Source: Diaphorobacter nitroreducens
GTDB lineage: Bacteria > Pseudomonadota > Gammaproteobacteria > Burkholderiales > Burkholderiaceae_C
Length of the DNA stretch: 64,000 nucleotides
Assembly: GCA_003755025.1 (NCBI GenBank)
Contig: RJVL01000001.1
Coordinates: 124,001 to 188,000 of the forward strand
Direction: 5' to 3'
Every line of letters starts with the position of its first letter. The first letter of the stretch is position 1. The position numbers were made by a program, and so were the translations under genes. This document shows, piece by piece, positions 43,322 through 50,808 of this stretch. The notes beneath the pieces were generated by a model. The model worked only from the letters and a program-made list of their open reading frames with translations. It ran no database searches and had not been told where the DNA came from.

Positions 43322-44422
43322 ATGATCGGTATCCCGCAGGCGTTCGCCGCAAGTTACGCACAGGCGCGGGCTCAATTTGTTGGCGCCGCGGCGGTGGCCG
43401 GCCTGGCGCTGCATCCGCAGGTGCATCCGCTGTGCGGCCCCAACGGCGAGACGCTGGCGCTGGACGTGGTGCGGGATGGGCCGCTTGACGCGCCCCGCCT
43501 GCTCATCGTGAGCAGCGGCTGCCACGGCGTGGAGGGCTTGTGCGGCAGTGGCGTGCAGGTGTTCGCGCTGCAGGATGGCGAGTGGCGCGCCAAGGCACGG
43601 GCGCAGCGTGTGGCCGTGCTCTACCTGCATGCGCTCAACCCGTACGGCTTCGCCCACCTGCGCCGCGTGACACACGAAAACGTGGACCTGAATCGCAACT
43701 TCGTGGACTTCAGCCAGCCGTTGCCGGCCAACCCCGCCTACAGTGCGCTGCACCCCGTGTTGTTGCCGCCCGAATGGCCGCCCAGCGAGGCCAATACGCA
43801 GGCCTTGCTCGATCTGCTGAATGCGCACGGCTTGCAGGCGCTGCAGGCGGCGATCACCCGCGGGCAGTACCAGCACCCGGACGGCCTGTACTTCGGCGGC
43901 ACGGCGCCCACCTGGAGCAACTGCACGTTGCGCGCCGTGCTGCGCCGCGCGGGCGCGCGCGCCGAACGCATCGCCTGGGTGGACCTGCACACGGGCCTGG
44001 GGCCGAGCGGCCATGGCGAGCGCATCCATGCGGGGCGCGACGAGGCGCAGGCCCTGGCGCGTGCGCGCCGCTGGTGGGACGGGGGTGGCGCCACGCCGGT
44101 CACGTCCACCGAAGACGGCTCCTCCACCTCTGCGCCGCTCACGGGGCTGATGTGCCACAGCGCCTATGACGAGTGCCCGCAGGCGGAGGTCACGGCCCTC
44201 ACGCTGGAGTTCGGCACGCAGCCCGCGCCCGCCGTGCTGCAGGCGCTGCGGGCGGACCATTGGCTGCACCGGCATCCCGAGGCATCGCCCGCCCTGGCCG
44301 CGCGGGTCCATGCCCAGATGCGCGAGGCCTTCTACACCGACACCGACGCCTGGAAGGGTCAGGTGATCAGCCAGGCGCGGCAGGTGCTGTTCCAGGCCGT
44401 GGATGGGCTGTGCATGGCGTGA
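43322..44422 (+). CDS. DUF2817 / M14-like metallopeptidase
   Basis: A 366-residue carboxypeptidase-like protein. Zinc-site motifs are SSGCHGVEG (His and Glu), HENVDLNRNFVDF and VDLHTGLGPSG (the later His); LTLEFGTQP near the end supplies the catalytic Glu. This is the DUF2817 branch of the M14 fold, whose substrates are poorly known. No signal peptide, so it is probably cytoplasmic. A start at 43280 would lie in the preceding terminator, so ATG 43322 is used. Confidence 0.85.
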   Translation: MIGIPQAFAASYAQARAQFVGAAAVAGLALHPQVHPLCGPNGETLALDVVRDGPLDAPRLLIVSSGCHGVEGLCGSGVQVFALQDGEWRAKARAQRVAVLYLHALNPYGFAHLRRVTHENVDLNRNFVDFSQPLPANPAYSALHPVLLPPEWPPSEANTQALLDLLNAHGLQALQAAITRGQYQHPDGLYFGGTAPTWSNCTLRAVLRRAGARAERIAWVDLHTGLGPSGHGERIHAGRDEAQALARARRWWDGGGATPVTSTEDGSSTSAPLTGLMCHSAYDECPQAEVTALTLEFGTQPAPAVLQALRADHWLHRHPEASPALAARVHAQMREAFYTDTDAWKGQVISQARQVLFQAVDGLCMA

Positions 44423-44443
44423 TCCTGGGGAGGCTTTAAAAAA

Positions 44444-44455
44444 GAACGGTCGTTC
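44444..44455 (+). promoter_or_regulatory. Palindromic operator-like site before the acyl-CoA-binding protein gene
   Basis: GAACGGTCGTTC, perfect 5-bp arms around GT, lies 52 nt before the start codon and just upstream of a possible -10 (TACACT, 44466-44471). Sites of the form AACG-N2-CGTT are typical of TetR-type regulators of fatty-acid genes, which fits the neighbouring gene. No regulator gene is adjacent. Confidence 0.45.
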
Positions 44456-44506
44456 GTGTTTTGACTACACTGTGCGGCGATACCAACCCTGAACCGGAGA
44501 CACTCC

Positions 44507-44764
44507 ATGTCCGATCTGAACGCCACCTTCGAGGCCGCCGTGGCCAATTCCAAGAACCTCAGCGAGCGCCCCGACAACCCGACGCTGCTGAAGATCTATG
44601 CGTTGTACAAGCAGGCCACCGCCGGCGACAACGCCGAGAAGAAGCCGAGCTTCTCTGACATCGTGGGGCGCGCCAAGTGGGACGCTTGGGAAAAGCTCAA
44701 GGGCACGTCCGGCGACGCGGCCAAGCAGCAGTACATCGACTTGATCGAATCCCTGCGCGGCTGA
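44507..44764 (+). CDS. Acyl-CoA-binding protein
   Basis: An 85-residue four-helix protein that binds medium- and long-chain acyl-CoA in the cytoplasm. The signature is intact: LLKIYALYKQATAGDN (about 28-43) and GRAKWDAWEKLKGTS (about 54-68), including the Tyr and Lys residues that contact CoA. The length is normal. These proteins are widespread in eukaryotes and patchy in bacteria. It is a single-gene unit converging on the aminopeptidase gene. Confidence 0.95.
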   Translation: MSDLNATFEAAVANSKNLSERPDNPTLLKIYALYKQATAGDNAEKKPSFSDIVGRAKWDAWEKLKGTSGDAAKQQYIDLIESLRG

Positions 44765-44772
44765 GCGCTGTG

Positions 44773-44792
44773 GGCCCGCCAGCGTGCGGGCC
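44773..44792. terminator. Hairpin between convergent genes
   Basis: A perfect 7-bp GC stem (44773-44779 with 44786-44792) between the ends of the acyl-CoA-binding-protein and aminopeptidase genes. There is no T tract, so a terminator role is only likely. Confidence 0.45.
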
Positions 44793-44850
44793 AACCGTCC
44801 CCCAGGCCGCGAAGCCGCAGCAGGCACGCGGGGGCGGGGGCAACGCGGCG

Positions 44851-45996
44851 TCAGCCTCCGCCGTGGGCCACCCGGGGCGGCTGTGGCGCCAGCGCCTGCA
44901 GCGCGGCGGTGCGCTCGGCCTGCGGCGCCTGGGCCAGCGCCCGCACGGCTGCATGAAAGCGCGGCCAGTCGCGCCCCTCGCGCTCGAACAGCGCCATGAA
45001 TGCGGGCACCCCTTCGTCATAAGCCGCCTGCGCGGCGAAGCTGGCGTTGTTGGCATCGCGCACCCAACGGTCCAGCGCCGCCAGTTGTGCCTCCGGGACG
45101 TGTGCGGCCAGCCAGCGCGCGCGCAGCGTGGCATAGGCCGCGCGGAAGTCCTGCATTGCTTCTTTTTTCATAGCTGATAGCGCTTGATGGTCGGGCGCTA
45201 CAGCCCCATTTGATGCATAAATCTCGGCCAGCCGTCGGCGCGTTGCCTGGGTCAGCGCGCGCCATTGCGCGCGGCGCTCCTCGCTGGCCGCGAACTGGGC
45301 GCGGGTGGCCGGGGTGGCGTGCTGCTGCAGCCAGCGCTGCACGCCCAGCCGCTCCACCGCCGTGGCGTAGGATTCGTTGAACGCGGTATCGCCCTCGGCA
45401 TACGCCACCTGGTGCGCCAATTCGTGCAGCAGCAGCCGCACGAAGTCGCCCTCGGGCCAGCCGATGAAGGTGGACAGCAGCGGGTCGCCCCCCATCCAGT
45501 TGCTGTAGCCCAGCGTGGAATACGCGGGTACGCCGTACACGCTGACCTCCAGTCCCGTGGCCGCCAGGCGCGCGGCCTCGGCCCGTGCGCCGGGCTCGTC
45601 GAAGTAGCCGCGGTAGCCGATGCAGCCGGTGATCGGAAAGCACCAGCGGTGCAGCGTGAGCGAATAGGGGCCCGCCGCCACCACGTTCCACACGGCAGCC
45701 GTGCGGTCCAGGCGCGCATAGCGGCGGTAGCTGGCGTTGTCGGGCAGGGCCAGCTCGTCCACCGCGAACGCCCGGGCGCGCTGGGCCAGCTGCAGCCGCT
45801 CGCGCAGCGGCGCGGAGGTGTCGGGGTGGGTGATCCACTCCTGCACCGGGCGCGCGGCGTTCATGATCTCCAGGTGCCCGCGCAGGGACTGCCAGTAGTA
45901 GCCCAACGTGCCGCCCGACTGGGCGCAGCCGCCCAGCAGCAGCGCGGCTGCCAGCAGTGGCCACGGGCGCCGGGGCGATGGGGTGGATGTGCTCAT
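44851..45996 (-). CDS. Predicted lipoprotein aminopeptidase with HExxH motif
   Basis: A 381-residue lipoprotein (lipobox LLGGC, Cys24) of the putative aminopeptidase family PF10023/COG4324. It has GYYWQSLRGHLEIMNAARPV near the start, AGPYSLTLHRWCFPITGC, GYRGYF, the zinc-binding HELAH (191-195) and FNESYA with the third ligand E208. Residues about 259-279 are encoded by a copy of the dispersed repeat at 45160-45220, an in-frame insertion in a helical region after the active site. Starts at 45996 (used) or 46029 are possible; the shorter gives a better signal peptide. Confidence 0.85.
   Translation of the reverse strand: MSTSTPSPRRPWPLLAAALLLGGCAQSGGTLGYYWQSLRGHLEIMNAARPVQEWITHPDTSAPLRERLQLAQRARAFAVDELALPDNASYRRYARLDRTAAVWNVVAAGPYSLTLHRWCFPITGCIGYRGYFDEPGARAEAARLAATGLEVSVYGVPAYSTLGYSNWMGGDPLLSTFIGWPEGDFVRLLLHELAHQVAYAEGDTAFNESYATAVERLGVQRWLQQHATPATRAQFAASEERRAQWRALTQATRRRLAEIYASNGAVAPDHQALSAMKKEAMQDFRAAYATLRARWLAAHVPEAQLAALDRWVRDANNASFAAQAAYDEGVPAFMALFEREGRDWPRFHAAVRALAQAPQAERTAALQALAPQPPRVAHGGG
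45160..45220 (-). repeat. Dispersed palindromic repeat, copy 9, inside the aminopeptidase gene
   Basis: CATAGCTGATAGCGCTTGATGG then GGGCGCTACAGCCCCATTTGATGCAT matches the family over its length. It is translated as YASNGAVAPDHQALSAMKKE. It is read on the same strand of the element and in the same frame as the copy inside the ChaN-like gene. Confidence 0.85.
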
Positions 45997-46070
45997 GGTG
46001 GCGGAGGCGGGTGCGGCCAAGCATAGCAAGACGTTCTTGCGCCATGCGACCCAACCCCCACAATGCCCCC

Positions 46071-46742
46071 ATGCTCGAAACCATCGAACCCTCCCCCCCA
46101 GACGAGGCCAGTGGCCTGTTCACCGACGAGGGCGGCCATGCGCGCTGCTTCTGGTGCCGCGCCAGCCCGCTGTACCAGCACTACCACGACCACGAATGGG
46201 GCTTCCCGGTGACGGACGAGCGCCGCCTGTTCGAGAAGCTCTGCCTGGAGGGGTTCCAGGCCGGCTTGTCGTGGATCACCATCCTGAACAAGCGCGAGGC
46301 CTTCCGCGCGGCGCTGGCGCAGTTCGAGGCCGAGCCGCTGGCGGACTTCGGCGCCGCCGAGGTGGACCAACTGATGGGCAACGCCGGTATCGTGCGCCAC
46401 CGCGGCAAGATCGAGTCGGCCATCAACAATGCGCGCCGCGTGCTGGAGCTGCGCCGCGAGTTCGGGTCGCTGGCGCACTATGTGTGGCGCTATGCGCCCC
46501 TGGCCGCGCAGCAGCGGCCCGAGCGCATGACGCTGCCTGCGGTGCGTTCGATGACCACCTCGGCGGCGTCGGTGGCGCTGTCCAAGGATTTGAAGAAGCG
46601 TGGGTTCAGCTTCGTGGGTCCAACCACCATGTATGCCTTCATGCAGGCCATGGGGCTGGTCAACGACCACCTGGAGGGCTGCGGCGCACGCGCTGCGGCA
46701 GAGGCCGCGCGCGCCGCGTTCACACCCCCCGCTGCGGGCTGA
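46071..46742 (+). CDS. tag: DNA-3-methyladenine glycosylase I
   Basis: A 223-residue helix-hairpin-helix glycosylase that removes 3-methyladenine from DNA. Tag marks are RCFWCRASPLYQHYHDHEWG (N-terminal zinc Cys and His, and the Trp), RLFEKLCLEGFQAGLSW with the catalytic Glu, NAGIVRHRGKIE and a C-terminal LVNDHLEGC with the remaining zinc ligands. There is a 20-residue N-terminal extension over the E. coli enzyme. It is divergent from the aminopeptidase gene. Confidence 0.94.
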   Translation: MLETIEPSPPDEASGLFTDEGGHARCFWCRASPLYQHYHDHEWGFPVTDERRLFEKLCLEGFQAGLSWITILNKREAFRAALAQFEAEPLADFGAAEVDQLMGNAGIVRHRGKIESAINNARRVLELRREFGSLAHYVWRYAPLAAQQRPERMTLPAVRSMTTSAASVALSKDLKKRGFSFVGPTTMYAFMQAMGLVNDHLEGCGARAAAEAARAAFTPPAAG

Positions 46743-46755
46743 TGCGCGCCCCAAA

Positions 46756-46804
46756 GCCGGCTTAAGGCCGGCTCACGCTATTCGCACTGGCAAAAATAGT
46801 GTGA
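46756..46804. terminator. Two hairpins between convergent tag and the 184-residue gene
   Basis: A 7-bp stem (46756-46762 with 46768-46774) is followed by a 9-bp stem with one G-T pair (46775-46783 with 46796-46804). Position between convergent genes suggests a two-way terminator. Confidence 0.5.
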
Positions 46805-46811
46805 ACAGGCC

Positions 46812-47366
46812 CTAGACCACCGCGTCGGACCGGACCACGATGTGGTCGAACCCCAGATGGTGCAGGCACTCGCGCAGGATGAGCAGCGTGGCCGCGAAGG
46901 CGTTGTCCTGCGCAAAGGTGTCCTGCGTGGCGGGGCGCCCCAGGCTGAGGGCGGCCAGGCGGTTGAAGGTGTGCTCCACCGCTTCCAGCGGCAGGCGCAA
47001 CTCCGGCTGCGCCGGCAGGCCCGCAGCCAGCGCGATCTGGCGTATGCCGCCGTCGGCTGTGTAGAGCGTGGAGCCGGGCGCCAGCAGGTCGCGCACCGGC
47101 ATCACCGCATCTTCCACCAGCATGATCGCGTGCTCCATCTCGGCCTCCGTGGGCGGCTGGTGGGCAAAGCAGGTGGCGGCCGTCACGCGCGCGCCGATGT
47201 CCAGCGTGCGCAGCAGCGCGGGCGCGTCTGCGGCGCCGCTCAGCAGCCGCGTGTGCGCGCCACCGATGTGCAGCGTGGTGAGGGCGTCGGCCATGCCCTC
47301 GGCGCGCAGGGCCTGGTACAGCGCGGCGGCATCTTCGGGAGACAGTGGCGCGGGCGTCTGGGGCAT
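46812..47366 (-). CDS. Unknown 184-residue protein
   Basis: I do not recognise this protein. It is soluble, with no signal peptide. It has an N-terminal ALYQALRAEG helix, a central TLDIGARVTAATCFAHQPP followed by MEHAIMLVEDAVMPVRDLL, and a C-terminal RECLHHLGFDHIVVRSDAVV. Alpha/beta character and normal codon use for the window suggest a real gene. ATG 47366 is chosen; the frame is open to 47471, but that part overlaps the terminator of the next gene upstream. Confidence 0.7.
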   Translation of the reverse strand: MPQTPAPLSPEDAAALYQALRAEGMADALTTLHIGGAHTRLLSGAADAPALLRTLDIGARVTAATCFAHQPPTEAEMEHAIMLVEDAVMPVRDLLAPGSTLYTADGGIRQIALAAGLPAQPELRLPLEAVEHTFNRLAALSLGRPATQDTFAQDNAFAATLLILRECLHHLGFDHIVVRSDAVV

Positions 47367-47430
47367 GGGGCCTTCCGGTAGCGGGAATGCGGCGATTGTG
47401 CGGCACGGGCGGCGTGCAGCGCCGCCCATG

Positions 47431-47453
47431 AAAAAGCCCTCCGAAGAGGGCTT
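47431..47453 (-). terminator. Intrinsic terminator of the 56-residue basic protein gene
   Basis: On the minus strand an 8-bp stem (47434-47441 with 47446-47453; loop TTCG) is followed by TTT. It lies about 27 nt after the stop of the small gene at 47481. Confidence 0.85.
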
Positions 47454-47480
47454 GCAGGCTAAGCCGGGCAAAAGGGGCGA

Positions 47481-47651
47481 TCAGCCGCCCTTGTTGCTGC
47501 GCTTGCCAGGGTTTTTCTTGCTGCGCGTGGCCACGCCGCGCTCCAGGCTCACGCGCTGGCCGCGGCCGTGGGTGGTCACTGCCATGCCGGGCATGGGGGT
47601 GGGACGGGGAGTGCGCTTGCGGTCGGCTTCGGTGACGATTTTGTTGCCCAT
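47481..47651 (-). CDS. Small basic protein, 56 residues
   Basis: A short gene starting at ATG 47651 with a CAGGAG ribosome binding site 6 nt upstream and ending in TGA at 47481, followed by a clean terminator. The product begins MGNKIVTEADRKRTPRPTPM and ends in KKNPGKRSNKGG. It has about 13 Arg/Lys residues, few hydrophobic ones, and is probably disordered, suggesting nucleic-acid or ribosome binding. No family was recognised. The site, the terminator and the open frame together make a good case that it is expressed. Confidence 0.7.
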   Translation of the reverse strand: MGNKIVTEADRKRTPRPTPMPGMAVTTHGRGQRVSLERGVATRSKKNPGKRSNKGG

Positions 47652-47940
47652 GATGGCTCCTGAAATGAAAACGGTGAAAACGCCCTATTAGGCCATAGCC
47701 GCGAGCGCCCTTCCAAGGCCGAGGGGTGTGCCAGGCGTGACACCAAATCTGCTATTAATAAATGAGCTGTTGGGGCACGTCTGGTGAGGCATCCACGGCA
47801 ATTTTGCCGTGGCATTGCCAGTGGCGGTGCGCGCGGCATCTGTCAGACAGCACCTTGCCGGCATGTCGGCAAGCGCCCATTGACGGGCCTGCCCGCGCCC
47901 TTCAAGAATGGCAGCTGTCATGGAGACCGAGGGACATGCC
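47652..47940. other. Control region between the small basic protein gene and the CFA-synthase relative
   Basis: A 289-bp divergent gap. It holds a partial repeat copy at 47750-47785. An earlier in-frame ATG at 47908 is possible for the plus-strand gene. No clear operator was found. Confidence 0.4.
47750..47785 (-). repeat. Dispersed palindromic repeat, copy 10, partial
   Basis: CTGCTATTAATAAATGAGCTG matches the AT-rich half of the family, as in copy 6; the hairpin half is degenerate or missing. It looks like a decayed or truncated copy. Confidence 0.55.
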
Positions 47941-49224
47941 ATGAAGCATCTGCTCCACTCCCTGGAGGCCAGCTTGGCGCTTTCCCCTGTAGGGGTGGCT
48001 GTCGAACTGCCCGACGGCGCGCGCCTGGGTGACGCGAATGCCGACCTGCGGTTGCGTTTTCGCGACCGCATGGCCGTGGTGGCCCTGGCCATGGGTGAGA
48101 TCGGCAACGTGGGCACGGCCATCGTCGAAGGCCGCGTGGCGTTGGAAGGCAGCATGCGCCAGTTGATGACGGCGGCCGCGGCGCTGCTCAAGCTGAACCC
48201 CACGCACGAGGGACCGGCGACTGGGTGGCAGCGCGTGTTGCTGCGTGCGCGTTCGATGGCGGCGCACACCCTGTCCCATGACGCACGCAATATCCAGTTC
48301 CACTACGACCTGTCCGACGACTTCTACGCCCTGTGGCTGGATCCGCGGCGCGTCTATTCCTGCGCTTATTACCGCGTGCCTGACATGAGCTTGGCCCAGG
48401 CACAGGAGGCCAAGCTGGACCACATCTGCAGGAAGCTGCTGCTGCGTCCCGGCGACCGCTTCCTGGACATTGGCGCTGGCTGGGGCGGGCTGCTGCTGTG
48501 GGCCGCGCAGGAGTACGGCGTGGACGCCACGGGCATCACGCTGTCGCGCAACCAGCATGCGCATGTGCAGCGGCTCATCGAGGAGCGCGGCCTGCAGGGT
48601 CGTGTGCGCATGCAGTTGCTGGACTACCGCGAACTGCAGGTGGAGCAGCCGTTCGACAAGATTGCCTCGGTCGGCATGTTCGAACATGTGGGCCGTTCGC
48701 AGATGGAGCGGTACTTTGCCACCGTGCACCGCCTGCTGCGCCCGGGTGGTCTGCTGCTCAACCACGGCATCACGTCGGGCGGGCTGGACAATCCCCGGCT
48801 GGGCGCCGGCTTGGGCGATTTCATCGAGCGCTACATCTTCCCCGGCGGCGAACTACTGCATGTGAGCACGGTGCTGCACGACATGGCCCGGGCCGGGCTG
48901 GAGATGGTGGACACCGAGAACCTGCGTCCGCACTACGCCCGCACGCTGTGGGCCTGGTCGGATGCGCTGGAGGCCCGTCAGGACGAGGCGCGCAGCGTGC
49001 TTGTCGCGCAGCACGGCAAGGAACGCGGCGAGAAGGCCCTGCGCGCCTACCGGCTGTACCTGGCGGGCTGCGCCCTGGCCTTCGAGCGCGGCTGGACCGC
49101 GCTGCACCAGATGCTGGCCGTGCGGCCCACGGGCCACGTGGAAGATGGCGTGCTCAAGGGTGCGCAGTCCGACTATCCTTTCAGCCGCGCCTACATGTAT
49201 GAAGGCCCTGCGGCCACCCACTGA
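47941..49224 (+). CDS. Cyclopropane-fatty-acyl-phospholipid synthase family methyltransferase
   Basis: A 427-residue protein. The N-terminal domain (about 1-110) binds lipid. The methyltransferase domain shows IQFHYDLSDDFYALWLD, VYSCAYYR, the SAM-binding FLDIGAGWGGLLLWAA and GITLSRNQ, and the active-site region SVGMFEHVGRSQM and YIFPGGELL. It transfers a methylene group from SAM to an unsaturated acyl chain of membrane phospholipid, or a related methylation. ATG 47941 follows a GAGGG stretch. A DUF1840 gene follows by 20 bp. Confidence 0.9.
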   Translation: MKHLLHSLEASLALSPVGVAVELPDGARLGDANADLRLRFRDRMAVVALAMGEIGNVGTAIVEGRVALEGSMRQLMTAAAALLKLNPTHEGPATGWQRVLLRARSMAAHTLSHDARNIQFHYDLSDDFYALWLDPRRVYSCAYYRVPDMSLAQAQEAKLDHICRKLLLRPGDRFLDIGAGWGGLLLWAAQEYGVDATGITLSRNQHAHVQRLIEERGLQGRVRMQLLDYRELQVEQPFDKIASVGMFEHVGRSQMERYFATVHRLLRPGGLLLNHGITSGGLDNPRLGAGLGDFIERYIFPGGELLHVSTVLHDMARAGLEMVDTENLRPHYARTLWAWSDALEARQDEARSVLVAQHGKERGEKALRAYRLYLAGCALAFERGWTALHQMLAVRPTGHVEDGVLKGAQSDYPFSRAYMYEGPAATH

Positions 49225-49244
49225 TCCTTTGTCCTGGAACTTCG

Positions 49245-49568
49245 ATGCTTTTCAAATTCAAATCCCGCGCCACCGCCGACGTCATCATGCTGGAGCCCAA
49301 TGGCAAACAGCTGCTGGAGATCATCGGCAAGTCGCCGAATGAGCCGCACGGCATCATCACCGCCGCGCAGATTCCTGCCGCCATCCGCGCGCTGGAAGAG
49401 GCGGTAGCGGTTGAAGAGGCCGCTGCAGCGGCCACCGCCCCGGACGAGGACGATCAGACCGAGGAAGAGGCCCCTCGCGGCGACGGCGTGCGCCTGCGCC
49501 AGCGCGCGGCGCCCTTCATCGACATGCTGCGCCGCAGCGCCGCCGAGGATTGCGACGTGGTCTGGTGA
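49245..49568 (+). CDS. DUF1840 family protein
   Basis: A 107-residue protein: MLFKFKSRATADVIMLEPNG at the start, then LLEIIGKSP and an ITAAQIPAAIRALE helix, an acidic low-complexity linker (about 55-78), and VRLRQRAAPFIDMLRRSA. This is DUF1840, typical of betaproteobacteria; function unknown. Probably co-transcribed with the preceding methyltransferase. Confidence 0.9.
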   Translation: MLFKFKSRATADVIMLEPNGKQLLEIIGKSPNEPHGIITAAQIPAAIRALEEAVAVEEAAAAATAPDEDDQTEEEAPRGDGVRLRQRAAPFIDMLRRSAAEDCDVVW

Positions 49569-49574
49569 CGCGCA

Positions 49575-49594
49575 GCGCGCCCTGGCGGGCGCGC
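49575..49594. terminator. Hairpin between convergent DUF1840 and Bug-receptor genes
   Basis: A perfect 8-bp GC stem (49575-49582 with 49587-49594; loop TGGC) fills the 37-bp gap between the two stops. No T tract, so termination is likely but not certain. Confidence 0.5.
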
Positions 49595-49605
49595 GCATCC
49601 GCTCT

Positions 49606-50643
49606 TCAATCCACCTTCGCGCCGGACGCCTTCACCACCTGCGCCCACTTGCGGTGCTCGCGGTCGATCAGGCTGGCAAATTCGGCGCTCGTATTGCCGC
49701 CGGGAATCGCTCCCTGGGACAGCAGCCGCTCCTTGACGGCAGGGGTGGCCAGCGCCTTGGCCACTTCCTGCTGGACGCGCTGGACGATGTCGGCCGGCGT
49801 GCCCGCGGGCGCCAGCAGTCCGAACCAAGAACTGGCTTCGAAGCCCTTGAGCGCGGGGCCGCCGGCCTCTTCCACCGTGGGGACGTCGGGCAGGGCGGTG
49901 GAGCGTTTCGCGCTGGTGACCGCCAGCGCCTTGAGCTTGCCGCCCTTGATATGGGCCATGGAGGAGGGCAGGTTGTCGAACATCACGTCCATGTTGCCGC
50001 CCACCATGTCCAGCAGCGCGGGCGCAGATCCGCGGTAGGGCATGTGCAGCATGTAAGTGCCGGTCATGCTCTTGAACAGCTCGCCGGCCAGGTGGATCGA
50101 GGTGCCGTTGCCGCTGGACGCCATGTTGAGCTTGCCCGGGTTGGCTTGGGCATAGCGGATGAAGTCCTGCACGGTGTTGATGCCCAGGCTGCGCGCCTTC
50201 TCGGTGTTCATGACCATCACGTTGGGCACCGACGCGACAAGCGTGACGGGCGCGAAGTCCTTGATCGGGTCGTAGGGCAACTGCTTGTACAGCGCGCGGT
50301 TGATGCCATGCGTGCCCACGGTGCCCATCAGCAGCGTGTAGCCGTCAGGGGCGGACCTGGCCACCAGTTCGGCACCGATGTTGCCTCCCGCGCCGCCGCG
50401 GTTGTCCACGATGAACTGCTGGCCAAAGGCCTTGCCCAGCTCGGGCGCAATGGCGCGCGCCAGGATGTCGGTGGTCCCCCCGGCGGCGAACGGCACCACG
50501 ATGCGGACCGGCTTGGCCGGCCATGGGCTGGCTTGGGCATACGCGGCGCCCGTGGCGCCCAGGCCCAATGCAAGAAGCGCCGCGATGGCGTGCAGGGCCT
50601 GGCGGCGCGGTGGGGTGCGGCGTGGGGTGGATGTGTGCGGCAT
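49606..50643 (-). CDS. Bug-family tripartite tricarboxylate receptor
   Basis: A 345-residue periplasmic receptor with a Sec signal ([20 protein letters not shown], cleavage near AYAQA). Marks: [73 protein letters not shown]. It stands alone, with a second Bug gene directly upstream separated by a terminator. The ligand is unknown. Confidence 0.92.
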   Translation of the reverse strand: MPHTSTPRRTPPRRQALHAIAALLALGLGATGAAYAQASPWPAKPVRIVVPFAAGGTTDILARAIAPELGKAFGQQFIVDNRGGAGGNIGAELVARSAPDGYTLLMGTVGTHGINRALYKQLPYDPIKDFAPVTLVASVPNVMVMNTEKARSLGINTVQDFIRYAQANPGKLNMASSGNGTSIHLAGELFKSMTGTYMLHMPYRGSAPALLDMVGGNMDVMFDNLPSSMAHIKGGKLKALAVTSAKRSTALPDVPTVEEAGGPALKGFEASSWFGLLAPAGTPADIVQRVQQEVAKALATPAVKERLLSQGAIPGGNTSAEFASLIDREHRKWAQVVKASGAKVD

Positions 50644-50730
50644 GCGGTCTTTCCAAAAAGCGTGAAAGAAGGCTTCGGTTGTAGGCGCCGCAGCCGCGCA
50701 GGGGCAGCAGGATTACCCGCAGTTCCCATG

Positions 50731-50762
50731 AAAAAACGCCCGGTGCGCGGGCACCGGGCGTT
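50731..50762 (-). terminator. Intrinsic terminator between the two Bug-receptor genes
   Basis: A perfect 12-bp stem (50735-50746 with 50751-50762), 4-nt loop, followed on the minus strand by a run of six T residues. It ends the transcript of the receptor gene at 50809-51798. Confidence 0.9.
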
Positions 50763-50808
50763 GGCAGGAAAGGCGGGCAGACGGACGCGCCCGCCGCGCT
50801 GGCGCAGA

